Source: Nocardiopsis prasina DSM 43845 (GTDB lineage: Bacteria > Actinomycetota > Actinomycetes > Streptosporangiales > Streptosporangiaceae). From it: a stretch of 64,000 bases of DNA. A program made the translations under genes and the position numbers. Where the stretch lies: NCBI RefSeq assembly GCF_000341265.1, contig NZ_ANAE01000143.1, forward strand, positions 1 through 64,000. The letters run 5' to 3'. Positions 51,899 through 60,538 of the stretch are shown piece by piece. Position 1 is the stretch's first letter. Each line of letters starts with the position of its first letter. Below the pieces are notes generated by a model. That model searched no databases. It was not told the DNA's origin and saw only the letters and a program-made list of their open reading frames with translations.

Positions 51899-52366
51899 GT
51901 GCGTGTTTACCTTGGATCAGATCATGCGGGCTTCGAGCTCAAAGAACACCTCGTCTCCTGGTTGAAGGAGAACGGCCACGAGGTCGTGGACGCCGGACCG
52001 GCCGTCTACGACGCGGTCGACGACTACCCTCCCTTCGTCCTGCGCGCCGCCGAGGGCGTCGCCAAGGACCCGGGTTCCCTGGGCGTCGTGATCGGCGGCT
52101 CCGGCAACGGTGAGCAGATCGCGGCCAACAAGGTCACCGGCGTCCGCGCCGCCCTGGCCTGGAGCGAGGACACCGCCAAGCTGGCGCGCGAGCACAACGA
52201 CGCCAACGTGCTCGGCATCGGCGGCCGGATGCACTCCCTGGAGGAGGCCACCCGGTTCGTGGAGCTCTTCCTCGCCACGCCGTACAGCGACGAGGAGCGA
52301 CACACCCGCCGTATCGCCATGCTGAGCGACTACGAGCGCACCGGCGAGCTGCCCCCGCTTCCGTAA
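51899..52366 (+). CDS. rpiB: Ribose-5-phosphate isomerase B
   Basis: 155 aa from the GTG at 51899. MRVYLGSDHAGFELKEHLV carries the conserved Asp-His. The phosphate-binding GGSGNGEQIAANKV has Ser in place of the catalytic Cys of E. coli RpiB, as in actinobacterial enzymes. REHNDANVLGIGGRMH completes the fold. It interconverts ribose-5-P and ribulose-5-P in the pentose phosphate pathway. CACACT lies 6 nt before the start, so it may be leaderless. Confidence 0.95.
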   Translation: MRVYLGSDHAGFELKEHLVSWLKENGHEVVDAGPAVYDAVDDYPPFVLRAAEGVAKDPGSLGVVIGGSGNGEQIAANKVTGVRAALAWSEDTAKLAREHNDANVLGIGGRMHSLEEATRFVELFLATPYSDEERHTRRIAMLSDYERTGELPPLP

Positions 52367-52403
52367 CCCGTCTCTCCGGCCCCGCTCCGAGCGGGACCGA
52401 CCG

Positions 52404-52436
52404 TTCGTCCCCGCGTGCCCGGCACGCGGGGACGAA
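52404..52436 (+). terminator. Terminator of rpiB
   Basis: TTCGTCCCCGCGTGCC (52404-52419) and its exact complement (52421-52436), about 40 nt past the stop. Confidence 0.9.
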
Positions 52437-52987
52437 CGCGTTCCGGGCGCCGTGGGTCCGTGTCCGGTTCGGGACCGGGGGTCCTGTCGCCCTCGGGGGT
52501 CGTTGTGGGATCCTTGCCCGGGAGTGGCCCGCGCCGTCCGGTGTGGGTTCTTCGCGAAACGCGCGAGCGCGCCCGGGACACACCCGGCCGGCCTGCCGTG
52601 TCCGGGAGAGGGGAGGGGTCCCGAAATCACCGGGAAGTTCCCCTACGGGTACGTGAGTCCGACCCCGCGAACACGGGTTTAGGCGGAACCCAAACCCGGG
52701 GTTATGGGGCGGATCGCCGCTGGTAGTACGTGCCAGGCCAGCACCCCAAGCGCTACAGTTCGTGCACAGCGGCGGGCCATCGTAGTCCGAGACACCGTGT
52801 TGTCCGCGTCCATCGGTGCCCGCCCCTCGGCGGAACCAGCCTCCGCGATCCGGGCCGTGCCCCCACACGACTCCCCCTCCGCCGACCCAGACACAGGCCC
52901 CGACGCGACCATGAGCGCACCGGTGTGCCGTACCCCGACCAGGAGTGACCCCCGCGGGTGAGCGGGCGTGCCGAGCCTAGAGGATCA
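52437..52987. other. Intergenic region before the SpoIIE-type phosphatase gene
   Basis: About 550 nt. A minus-strand frame (52679-52912) encodes a short hydrophobic stretch but lacks a ribosome binding site or family support. Otherwise I see only promoter sequence for the phosphatase. Confidence 0.5.
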
Positions 52988-54091
52988 ATGAACCCCACAC
53001 CGACCGCCAGGACCACCCGACTGCTGCGATCCACCGTGCAGCGCATCGTCGCGGTGCTCCGGCGCAAGGTGCTCTTCCGCTATCGTCTCGTACTCATCAC
53101 CCTGGTCGCCATCGCCGTGGGCATCGGGGTCGGCGCCGTGTGGGGTCCCACCGGCTGGTTCCCGCCCAGCTCCACCATCCTCACCGTCCTCGCGGGCGGG
53201 CTGTTGCTCAAGCGCAAGAGCCTCGCCTTCCTGCTCGGTGTGGTCGTCGCCGTGCTGCTGTTCGTGGCCTTCATGCTCGACTTCGGCCAGGTCGGCCCCG
53301 GCCTGGTGGTCACCATCGGAGTCACCGGGGTCCTGTCCTACCTGCTGTCCGGTGTACGCGAACGCCTCGGCGTCCAGGGCCTGAGCGGCGAGATGATGCT
53401 GCTGGACCTGCGCGACCGGCTGCGCGACCAGGGCAAGCTCCCCCCGGTCCCCGCGGGCTGGGGGCGCACCGCCGTCCTGCGCCAGGCGGGCGGCTCCTCG
53501 TTCGGCGGCGACTTCGTCGTCTCCATCCGCCGCGAACACCGGCTCGACATCGCGGTCGTCGACGTCTCCGGCAAGGGCGTGGACGCCGGGACCCGGGCCC
53601 TGATGCTCTCGGGCGCCTTCAGCGGCCTCATAGGAGCCGTCCCCGCCAGCGACTTCCTCGCCCACTGCAACGACTACCTCATGCGCAACAGCGGCGGCGA
53701 GGGCTTCGTGACCGCCGTCCACCTGAGCGTGGACACCGAGACCGGCGAGTACCAGGTCGCCTCGGCCGGGCACCCGCCCGCCCTGCACTTCGACGGCGGC
53801 GGCGGGGTGTGGAGCACCACCGAGGCCAAGGGCGTGGTGCTGGGCGTCATCCCCGAGATGACCTACACCTCAGTCCAGGGCAAGCTGCGGCCCGGCGACG
53901 CCATCATGCTGTGCACCGACGGCCTCATCGAGACGCCCGGCGAGGACCTCGACGCCGGTATCGACCGTCTCCTCGGAGCCGCCGAATCGCTGGTCACCCA
54001 GGGGTTCGCCACCGGCGCCAGCGAGGTCGTGGACACCCTCAGCAAGGACAAGAACGACGACTGCGCGCTCGTGGTCCTCTGGAGAACCTGA
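52988..54091 (+). CDS. Membrane PP2C-type phosphatase (SpoIIE/RsbU family)
   Basis: 367 aa from the ATG at 52988 (GAGG 4 nt upstream). An N-terminal Arg-rich tail, then four hydrophobic helices (about 35-120), then the SpoIIE domain. Metal-binding aspartates are in GGDFVVS, VVDVSGKGVDAG, CTDGLIET and KNDDCALVV, and the fold marker is SAGHPPALHF. It dephosphorylates an anti-sigma antagonist or similar partner at the membrane. No sigma or anti-sigma gene is adjacent. Confidence 0.93.
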   Translation: MNPTPTARTTRLLRSTVQRIVAVLRRKVLFRYRLVLITLVAIAVGIGVGAVWGPTGWFPPSSTILTVLAGGLLLKRKSLAFLLGVVVAVLLFVAFMLDFGQVGPGLVVTIGVTGVLSYLLSGVRERLGVQGLSGEMMLLDLRDRLRDQGKLPPVPAGWGRTAVLRQAGGSSFGGDFVVSIRREHRLDIAVVDVSGKGVDAGTRALMLSGAFSGLIGAVPASDFLAHCNDYLMRNSGGEGFVTAVHLSVDTETGEYQVASAGHPPALHFDGGGGVWSTTEAKGVVLGVIPEMTYTSVQGKLRPGDAIMLCTDGLIETPGEDLDAGIDRLLGAAESLVTQGFATGASEVVDTLSKDKNDDCALVVLWRT

Positions 54092-54156
54092 CCCCCGGCC
54101 GCCTCGGCACCGGCAGGGGGTGAGTCGCCCCAGCCGTTCCTGGCGGTAGGGTCGAC

Positions 54157-54264
54157 ATGTTCCCCGACCCCGGTACGAGGTCTTCGTACCCGTTCACGGA
54201 CCACCGTGCCCGCCCCTCTCCGCCCCCTGGGCGCCGACGCCCGCACGGACCAGCACACCAGTGA
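54157..54264 (+). CDS. Proline-rich upstream ORF in the mgtE leader (candidate leader peptide)
   Basis: 35 codons starting MFPDPGTRSSYPF and containing RARPSPPPGRRRP, with 9 prolines. TAGGGT (54147-54152) lies 4 nt before the ATG, slightly short for a leaderless start. A hairpin GGTACGA/TCGTACC (54172-54190) lies inside and another, CCGGGTCC/GGACCCGG (54277-54295), lies between this stop and mgtE. Known Mg-dependent leader peptides such as Salmonella mgtL are proline-rich and alter downstream transcription when ribosomes falter. A similar role here is inference. Confidence 0.4.
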   Translation: MFPDPGTRSSYPFTDHRARPSPPPGRRRPHGPAHQ

Positions 54265-54363
54265 CCAGGGGCCGGACCGGGTCCCCAGGACCCGGACCTA
54301 CCGGATTTTCGCGGCCCCGCGGGCGTGCCCGCCGGGCGATGGAGACGCAAGGGGGTGCTTCGC

Positions 54364-55704
54364 ATGGACGGCGAGCGCGCTGAAGAACTCACGGACCTGG
54401 TCGAGATCAACGACCTGACCGGGATCAGGCTCTGGTTGGCCGAACACAGGCCCCACGAGATCGCGGACGAACTGGCCCGCATGTCCAGCGGCGAGGCGAT
54501 CATCCCCTTCCGCCTCCTGGACAAGGACCGTGAGCTGGAGGTCTTCGAGGAGCTGGATCCCGGCCAGCAGCAGGCCATCCTCCTCGGCCTGCGCGGCACC
54601 GACTTCCACGACATCCTGGAGGAGATGGACCCGGACGACCGGGCCCGCCTCATCGGGGAGGCCCCGGCCAAGATCGCCACCCGGGCGCTGGCCGGGCTGA
54701 GCCCCGCCGAACGCAAGATGACCGCCGCGCTCCTGGGCTACCCCGAGGACTCGGTCGGCCGGTACATGACGCCGGAGACCGTCATCCTGCACCGGGACCT
54801 CACCGTGGGCCGCGCTCTGGAGGTGGTGCGCGCCAAAGGAGCCGACGCCGAGACCATCTACACCCTCCCGGTGGTCAGCGACGGCCGTCGGCTGCTCGGC
54901 ACCATCACCCTGAGCGACCTCGTGGTCAGCGACGACGACCGCGTCCTCAAGGACCTGGTCGACGTCCTCGCGCCCCGGGTGGGCGTGAGCGAACCGGTCG
55001 AGGACGCCGCCCGACTCATCCAGGAGGCCAACCTGGTCTCCCTCCCGGTGGTGGACTCCGAGGACCGCTTCGTCGGTCTGTTCACCTTCGACGACGCCCT
55101 CGAGGTCATCGAGGCGGCCGACTCCGAGGACATGGCCCGTCAGTCCGGTGCCAGCCCGATCGACGACCACTACGTGTCCGTCGGGGTGCTGCGCCTGGTC
55201 GGCGCGCGTTCGGTGTGGCTGATGCTGCTCATCGTCGCGGCGACCCTGACCGTCAACGTCATGCAGGTCTACGAGGCCACCCTGGAGGAGGTCACGGCGC
55301 TGGCGATGTTCGTCCCGATGCTCATCGGCACCGGCGGGAACGTGGGCGCGCAGTCGGCCACGGCGATTGTGCGCGCCCTCGCGGTCGGTGAGGTTCGGGT
55401 ACGCGACCTCCCCTCGGTGATCTGGAAGGAGAGCCGGGTCGGTCTGCTCCTGGGCGTCATGCTCGCGGGGATCGCCCTGGTCATCGGGTCGGTGCTGGTC
55501 GGCTTCGACATCGCCGTGGTGGTCGCCCTCTCGGTGATCGCCATCTGCACCTGGGCGGCGATCATCGGCTCCGCGATGCCCCTGCTCGCCCGCAAGGTGG
55601 GGGTGGACCCCGCCGTGGTCTCCTCACCCATGGTCGCGACGCTCGTGGACGCCACCGGTCTGCTCATCTACTTCTCGGTGGCGCGCATGGTGCTGGGGTT
55701 GTGA
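54364..55704 (+). CDS. mgtE: Magnesium transporter MgtE
   Basis: 446 aa. The N-terminal superhelical domain (about 1-125, LDPGQQQAILLGL, EEMDPDDRARL), two CBS domains (about 130-250, MTPETVILHRDLTVGRALEV; LPVVDSEDRFVGLF) and five transmembrane helices (about 285-446). The pore helix contains FVPMLIGTGGNVGAQSATA. The CBS and N domains close the channel at high internal Mg. The start at 54364 has AAGGGGG upstream. The 5' leader contains a proline-rich ORF and two hairpins. Confidence 0.96.
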   Translation: MDGERAEELTDLVEINDLTGIRLWLAEHRPHEIADELARMSSGEAIIPFRLLDKDRELEVFEELDPGQQQAILLGLRGTDFHDILEEMDPDDRARLIGEAPAKIATRALAGLSPAERKMTAALLGYPEDSVGRYMTPETVILHRDLTVGRALEVVRAKGADAETIYTLPVVSDGRRLLGTITLSDLVVSDDDRVLKDLVDVLAPRVGVSEPVEDAARLIQEANLVSLPVVDSEDRFVGLFTFDDALEVIEAADSEDMARQSGASPIDDHYVSVGVLRLVGARSVWLMLLIVAATLTVNVMQVYEATLEEVTALAMFVPMLIGTGGNVGAQSATAIVRALAVGEVRVRDLPSVIWKESRVGLLLGVMLAGIALVIGSVLVGFDIAVVVALSVIAICTWAAIIGSAMPLLARKVGVDPAVVSSPMVATLVDATGLLIYFSVARMVLGL

Positions 55705-55782
55705 CCCGAGGCTGACGTTTCGCTTGAAGTGGGTGGAAACGGGTATCGCACCAACAGGCAGGACGCGTCTGAGGGGGATTCG

Positions 55783-55995
55783 ATGTCCGATACCGGAGAT
55801 ACGTTCAACCGGCTCAAGAAGGCCGTCAACGACCACGCCGACAAGGCCGAGGGGGTCGTCGGCAAGGTGGCCGACGCCGCCAAGAAGGCGACCGGCGGGT
55901 CTCACGACGACAAGATCGACAAGGGGGCCGGGGCCGCCACCGACTATCTGCGCAAGCGCGCGCAGGAGAACAAGAAGGACAAGGGGCAGGAGTAG
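55783..55995 (+). CDS. Small MT0933-like antitoxin-family protein
   Basis: 70 aa from the ATG at 55783 (GAGGGGG 6 nt upstream). Lys/Ala/Asp-rich helix FNRLKKAVNDHADKAEGVVG, then AAKKATGGSHDDKIDKGAGA and ATDYLRKR, matching the Rv0909/MT0933 antitoxin-like family. No toxin gene is adjacent. Many such proteins are orphan and may be stress-related instead. Confidence 0.75.
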   Translation: MSDTGDTFNRLKKAVNDHADKAEGVVGKVADAAKKATGGSHDDKIDKGAGAATDYLRKRAQENKKDKGQE

Positions 55996-56050
55996 ACGCG
56001 GGGGTTCGGGCCCGTGGAACGGAACGGATGGGGCTGGCCCACAATGGGGC

Positions 56051-56917
56051 ATGGCCTCATCCGTTCCTCGTCCCGTGCCCGTCCTCCTCGCCCGGCTGCG
56101 CATGCCCCTCATGTGGGTGGCGATGGCCGCGCTCCTGGCCGGCTACCTCGGTCTGTCCTGGTGGGTCGGCGGGACGCTGCTGGGGGTGGCGCTCGCGGTG
56201 CACCTGCGACTGGGCACTCCGAGGTGCGCGCCGCGCGTACTGGCCCCGCCGGTGCGGGGCCGCTGGATGCCGCTGACGAGCCCCGAGGACCACGTCCCCA
56301 GCCAGGGCACGCACGCCTACGGGCAGACGTACGCGCTGGGTCTGGTCGCCGAGGACGGTACCCGCCCGGACATCGGCTGGCGGCCGCTCAGCCGCCCGCC
56401 GGAGGACTTCCCGGCCTACGGAGCCCCCGTGTACGCACCCGCTGCGGGAACCGTGGTCCGGGTGAACGACCGCCAGCGCGACCACCGCAGCCGCAACTCC
56501 TGGCCGTGGCTGTTCGGCACCGTCGTGGAGAACACCCTCCGCGAACTGCGCGGACCCTCGGGGCTGATCGGCAACCACGTGGTCATCGACGTCGGCGGCG
56601 CCCACGTGCTCCTCGGACACCTGCGCAGGGGTTCCGTCACGGTGGCCCCGGGAGACACCGTGGTGCTCGGCCAACGCGTCGCCGCGTGCGGGAGTTCCGG
56701 CGCCTGCACCGAACCCCAGGTCCGGGTGCAGCTCATGGACCTGGCCCACCCGCTGTTCGCCGCGGGCCTGCCCATGGTCTGGGGGAGGGGCTGGAAGGCC
56801 GGTGACCCGGAGAACGAGGGGCTTCCCGAAACCTGGCGGCCGGTGGAGGTGGTCGGAACCGACCACGTCAGTGCTGGTCAGGGCGGTGTCCCGGAGGAAT
56901 ATCCTGAACTGAGGTAA
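56051..56917 (+). CDS. M23-like membrane protein with degenerate active site
   Basis: 288 aa. Two hydrophobic segments near the N-terminus (about 15-50, WVAMAALLAGYLGLSWWVGG) followed by an extracytoplasmic LytM/M23 fold: GTHAYGQTYALGLV, YGAPVYAPAAGTVVRVND, GNHVVIDVGGAHVLLGHLRRG, VAPGDTVVLGQRVAACG. Active M23 enzymes have an HxH near SGNSTxPHLHF; here it reads SSGACTEPQVRVQL, and the expected Asp after the first His region is Gly. It therefore seems a catalytically dead LytM protein that may bind wall or regulate another hydrolase. CACAAT lies 5 nt before the ATG. Confidence 0.8.
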   Translation: MASSVPRPVPVLLARLRMPLMWVAMAALLAGYLGLSWWVGGTLLGVALAVHLRLGTPRCAPRVLAPPVRGRWMPLTSPEDHVPSQGTHAYGQTYALGLVAEDGTRPDIGWRPLSRPPEDFPAYGAPVYAPAAGTVVRVNDRQRDHRSRNSWPWLFGTVVENTLRELRGPSGLIGNHVVIDVGGAHVLLGHLRRGSVTVAPGDTVVLGQRVAACGSSGACTEPQVRVQLMDLAHPLFAAGLPMVWGRGWKAGDPENEGLPETWRPVEVVGTDHVSAGQGGVPEEYPELR

Positions 56918-56928
56918 GGCAAGCCTCA
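56910..56928 (+). promoter_or_regulatory. IdeR/DmdR iron box
   Basis: TGAGGTAAGGCAAGCCTCA, a 19-bp palindrome matching the IdeR/DtxR consensus TTAGGTTAGGCTAACCTAA at nearly every position when A/T swaps are allowed. It overlaps the end of the upstream gene and lies 12 nt before the start of the [2Fe-2S] protein, so repressor binding with iron would block expression. Confidence 0.82.
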
Positions 56929-56940
56929 TGAGGGGGTGTG

Positions 56941-57456
56941 GTGAGCGCGATCGACGGTACGCCCTGCAAGCTCACGGTCTGTCGGGGCTGCTGCTGCGGC
57001 ACACGCAAGAAGGTGCCCGGGGTCGACCACAAGGCGCAGCTCGCCCGTCTCAGCGCCATCGACGACCACGCCGCCCGCCGCGTCCCGGTCCGCACCAGCA
57101 AGTGCCTGGGCATCTGCTTCCAGGCCAACGTCGTCGTGGTCCAGCCCTCCCGTCAGGGCCGTGCTGCCGGAGGGAACCCCGTCTGGCTGGGCCGGATGAC
57201 CGAGGACCGTCTCCTGGAAGCGCTCGACGACTGGATCTTCGACGGCGGTCCGGGTATCGCCCCGCTCCCCGTCCTGTTGGAGGAGCACGTGACCTCCAAG
57301 GACGCCAAGAAGCCGAAGAAGCCCAAGAAGTCGAAGAAGAAGTCGGAGCAGCTCGGGGGCACCGAGCCCGGCAAGAAGGACAAGAAGAGCAAGAAGGACA
57401 AGAAGCGGGCCAAGAAGGCCGAAAAGAAAAAGAAGGAGAAGGCTGGGAGGGCGTGA
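56941..57456 (+). CDS. Thioredoxin-like [2Fe-2S] ferredoxin-domain protein, iron regulated
   Basis: 171 aa from the GTG at 56941 (AGGGGG 4 nt upstream; a GTG at 56938 is too close). Residues 1-115 contain cysteines in PCKLTVCRGCCCGT and SKCLGICFQANVVVV, the spacing of thioredoxin-like [2Fe-2S] ferredoxins. The remaining 55 residues are almost pure Lys with Pro, Ser, Glu and Asp (KKPKKPKKSKKK), a polycationic tail absent from the usual family. Repression by an iron box suggests expression under iron starvation, perhaps for iron release or Fe-S repair. Confidence 0.85.
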   Translation: MSAIDGTPCKLTVCRGCCCGTRKKVPGVDHKAQLARLSAIDDHAARRVPVRTSKCLGICFQANVVVVQPSRQGRAAGGNPVWLGRMTEDRLLEALDDWIFDGGPGIAPLPVLLEEHVTSKDAKKPKKPKKSKKKSEQLGGTEPGKKDKKSKKDKKRAKKAEKKKKEKAGRA

Positions 57457-57502
57457 GGGGGCGACCCCGCCGAGCACTCCGACGGAGCCGCCCCCGAACC
57501 CG

Positions 57503-59365
57503 CTACCCCGACTGGGACGCGAACTGGGTGCGGTACAGGGCCGTGTACAGCCCGCCCGCCTCCAACAGCTCCTCGTGCGTGCCGCGTTCCAGGACGCGCC
57601 CGTCCTCCAGCACCAGGATCTGGTCCGCCTCGCGGACCGTGGCCAGCCGGTGCGCGATCACGAGTGAGGTCCGGCCCTCCAGCGCCACCGACAGCGCCTC
57701 CTGCACCGCCGCCTCGGACTCGGAGTCCAGGTGCGCGGTGGCCTCGTCCAGGACCACCACGGACGGCGCCTTCAACAGCAGCCGCGCGATCGCCAGGCGC
57801 TGCTTCTCCCCGCCCGAGAGGCGGTAGCCGCGGTCACCGACCATCGTGTCCAGGCCGTTGGGCAGCTGGTCCAGGAGAGCCCCGAGCCGCGCCATCCGCA
57901 GCGCCTCCTCCAGCTCCGCGTCGGTCGCCTCCGGCCGCGCGTAACGCAGGTTGGCGCCCACGGTGTCGTGGAAGAGCTGCGCGTCCTGCGTCACCACGCC
58001 CACCGCCTCCCGGAGGGAGTCACTGGTGGTCCCACGGAGGTCCAGGCCCCCGATCCGCACCGCTCCCTCCCTCGGGTCGTACAGCCGTGAGACCAGGTGG
58101 GTGAGGGTGGACTTGCCCGCCCCGGACGGCCCCACCAGGGCCACCATCTGACCCGGCTCGGCGCGGAAGGACACCTCGCTCAGCACCTGGGTGTCGTCGG
58201 CGGCCTCGGCCTGCGGGGTCAGCTCCAGGGACGCCACCGACGTCTCGGAGGCGCCCGGGTAGCGGAAGGACACCCGGTCGAACTCCACGCTCAACGGCCC
58301 GGCGGGCAGCGGCCTCGCGTCCGGGCTCTCCTTGATCTGCGGCTCCAGGTCCAGCACCTCGAAGACGCGGTCGAAGGAGACCAGGGCCGTCATGATCTCC
58401 ACGTGCACGTTGGACAGCGTGGTGATCGGCCCGTAGAGCCTGGCCAGCAGGGTGGTCAGCGCCACCAGGGTGCCCACCTCGAAGGCACCGTCCACCGCGA
58501 GCACACCGCCCACGCCGTAGACCATCGCCATGGCCAGCGCCGTGATGGTGGCCAGCATGGTGAACAGCAGACCGCCGATCACCGACTGGCGCACCCCGAG
58601 GTCACGCACGCGGGCGGCTCGGTCGGAGAAGGTGCGGGACTCCTCGTCGGGCCTGCCGTAGAGCTTGACCAGCATGGCCCCGCCCACATTGAACCGCTCG
58701 GTCATCAGCGAGCTCATCGCGGCGTTGTTGTCCATCGCGTCGCGGGAGATGTTCGCGAGCCTGCGCCCCAGCAGCTTCGCCGGGACGATGAATAGCGGTA
58801 CCAGGACCAGCGCCAGCAGCGTCACCTGCCACGAAAGGGCCAGCATGGTGATGAGTACCGCCACCACGCTGATCAGGTTGGAGACCACCGACTGGAGGAC
58901 CGAGGTGATGGCGCGCTGCGCGCCGACCACGTCCGTGTTCAGCCGACTGATCAGCGACCCGGTCTGAGTGCGGGTGAAGAAGGCGATCGGCATCCGCTGC
59001 ACGTGGGAGAACACCTGGGTGCGCAGCAGGTAGATGACGCCCTCACCGATCCTGGAGGACAACCACCGTCCGGTCAGGGTGATGACGCCCTCCACGAGCG
59101 CCAGAACGGCCGCCGCGACGGCCAGCCAGACCACCACCGAGGTGTTCCCCGGGATGATGCCCTGGTCGATGATGGCTCGTAGGAGCAGCGGGTTGGCCAC
59201 GACCACGGCCGCGCCCACCGCGGTCACCGCGAGGAAGAACAGGATCTGCCGCCAGTGCGGTGTCGCGTAGGACAGCACACGTCTGGTGAGCCCCGGGGGC
59301 AGTTCCTGCCCCCGCGCGCTTCCGTCGTTGACCAGTGCCCTGTAGGAGGGCCTCCCTGACATCAT
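57503..59365 (-). CDS. ABC-type multidrug/lipid exporter (fused TMD-NBD)
   Basis: 620 aa. Six transmembrane helices in residues 35-320 (ABC_membrane type 1), then an ATPase with Walker A LVGPSGAGKSTLTHLVSRLY, Q-loop GVVTQDAQLFHDT, signature YRLSGGEKQRLAIARLLL, Walker B SVVVLDEATAHLDSES and switch His in VIAHRLATV. Works as a homodimer, or as half of a heterodimer, to export lipid-like or drug substrates. The start ATGATG at 59365 is preceded by GAGG. Confidence 0.94.
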   Translation of the reverse strand: MMSGRPSYRALVNDGSARGQELPPGLTRRVLSYATPHWRQILFFLAVTAVGAAVVVANPLLLRAIIDQGIIPGNTSVVVWLAVAAAVLALVEGVITLTGRWLSSRIGEGVIYLLRTQVFSHVQRMPIAFFTRTQTGSLISRLNTDVVGAQRAITSVLQSVVSNLISVVAVLITMLALSWQVTLLALVLVPLFIVPAKLLGRRLANISRDAMDNNAAMSSLMTERFNVGGAMLVKLYGRPDEESRTFSDRAARVRDLGVRQSVIGGLLFTMLATITALAMAMVYGVGGVLAVDGAFEVGTLVALTTLLARLYGPITTLSNVHVEIMTALVSFDRVFEVLDLEPQIKESPDARPLPAGPLSVEFDRVSFRYPGASETSVASLELTPQAEAADDTQVLSEVSFRAEPGQMVALVGPSGAGKSTLTHLVSRLYDPREGAVRIGGLDLRGTTSDSLREAVGVVTQDAQLFHDTVGANLRYARPEATDAELEEALRMARLGALLDQLPNGLDTMVGDRGYRLSGGEKQRLAIARLLLKAPSVVVLDEATAHLDSESEAAVQEALSVALEGRTSLVIAHRLATVREADQILVLEDGRVLERGTHEELLEAGGLYTALYRTQFASQSG

Positions 59366-59479
59366 CCGCAGCCTCGATTCCGTTCACCACGTCGCCATCC
59401 AAGCCTCAACACCGGAGGGAGGGCGCTGCTTCCCTGGTCCGGTGTGGGATCGCCGGGGACGTCGGTGGGAACAGGGGCC

Positions 59480-59983
59480 TCAGAGGGACGAGGCGAGTCG
59501 GCCGAGTGCCGCGGTGGTGGAGCGGCCGGGCGTGAACGGCAGTTCCCAGGTCTGGGCGCCCAGGGCGTCGGCGCCCCGGATCTTGGCCTGCGTGTAGCGG
59601 TCCCCGGCGGTGAAGGCCAGCGCGGCGGGGGAGAGGGGCCGGAGCAGTTCCGCGTAGGCCGCCCAGTCGGCGACCGAGGGCGGGCCCTCGATCACGAAGG
59701 ACCCGGCCACACAGCCCAGGGCGGCGATGGTCTCGGACCGTTCCGCGTCGGGGTTGACCGGGCGTCCAGGACCCTTCCAGGCCCGGACGCGCTCGTCGGA
59801 CTCGATCCCCACGACGAGGGGGAGGCCGCGGGCGGCGATGGACTGGAGGAAGCGCACGTGCCCGACGTGCAGGACGTCGAAGACCCCGGTCACCACGACC
59901 GGTCGCTCCAGCGGTTCCGGTCGCTGGAACCACAGCAGGCGCAGCGGCGTCGCCTGCTCGCCTGTGCCGTCCGTGTCCGTCAT
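59480..59983 (-). CDS. Cytidylyltransferase-family nucleotidyltransferase (RfaE2/glycerol-3-P type)
   Basis: 167 aa from the ATG at 59983 with GGGGG upstream. VVTGVFDVLHVGHVRFLQSI contains the HxGH nucleotide-binding motif, and GRSTTAALGRL stands where ISTT is found in the family. LVVGIESDERVRAWKGPGRP is also typical. It transfers CMP or AMP to a phosphorylated sugar or alcohol. There is no heptose or teichoic-acid cluster nearby to fix the substrate. It follows the ABC exporter's upstream side on the same strand and could be cotranscribed with it. Confidence 0.9.
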   Translation of the reverse strand: MTDTDGTGEQATPLRLLWFQRPEPLERPVVVTGVFDVLHVGHVRFLQSIAARGLPLVVGIESDERVRAWKGPGRPVNPDAERSETIAALGCVAGSFVIEGPPSVADWAAYAELLRPLSPAALAFTAGDRYTQAKIRGADALGAQTWELPFTPGRSTTAALGRLASSL

Positions 59984-60198
59984 CTGGCCCCCGTTCCACC
60001 GAACCCGAGTGGCGCCCGTTCCAGGTCGTGCCGACGGGTCCGCCCGAAAGGTCAACGTACCCGCTTGAGGCCGGTATTCCGCTTCGTGGCGAGGTGAAAC
60101 CGAACAGTGTTCTGTGGGTGTGGGCCACGTCACCGGGAACCGTGGCCGTCGGGGGTGAGTCCCATCACGGGAATCGAGGACGAGAGGAAGAGGTGTCC

Positions 60199-60492
60199 AT
60201 GTCGTGGACGGTGCTGATCGAGGAGATTCGGGGGAGCGGTGAACGCCAACGCTGGGGGCTGGTTCCGTCGGTGCTCGGTGGCCAGCGCAACGCCAGCTTC
60301 GACGACCGGGAGGAAGCCAGGGCGGAGGCCCTTCGCCTGACAGCGGCGCATGTTCCTGGCCACCCGTGGTCGGAGCGGGACCGTCAAGCCTACCGGGTCT
60401 CTCCCGACGAGTACGTCGTGAACGTGGACGGTGCCACGACCGAGTTCCACTTCCGCGTCACCGTGGCCGAGCGGATCGTTCCCGGAGGCTAG
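60199..60492 (+). CDS. Small protein of unknown function
   Basis: 97 aa from the ATG at 60199 with GAGAGGAAGAGG upstream. It begins MSWTVLIEEIRGSGERQRWG and has a beta-rich pattern with FDDREEARAEALRLTAAHVP and a C-terminal EFHFRVTVAERI. I recognise the general form of small actinobacterial hypothetical proteins but no family or function. Confidence 0.8.
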   Translation: MSWTVLIEEIRGSGERQRWGLVPSVLGGQRNASFDDREEARAEALRLTAAHVPGHPWSERDRQAYRVSPDEYVVNVDGATTEFHFRVTVAERIVPGG

Positions 60493-60538
60493 GGGAGCGG
60501 TCCGGAACCCCTGGGCCGCCGACTCTTCCGGGTTCGGT

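Noticed and set aside
52679-52912. Minus-strand small hydrophobic protein before the SpoIIE-type phosphatase
   Set aside because: No ribosome binding site, no convincing -10 box at any start codon and codon use like antisense GC-rich DNA.
54092-54363. M-box magnesium riboswitch before mgtE
   Set aside because: Hairpins exist, but the conserved M-box core could not be identified by eye. The region is reported only as a proline-rich ORF with structured leader.
55783-55995. Toxin-antitoxin pair at the MT0933-like gene
   Set aside because: No toxin-like gene lies on either side: mgtE is upstream and the M23-like gene downstream. Only an orphan antitoxin-family protein can be supported.
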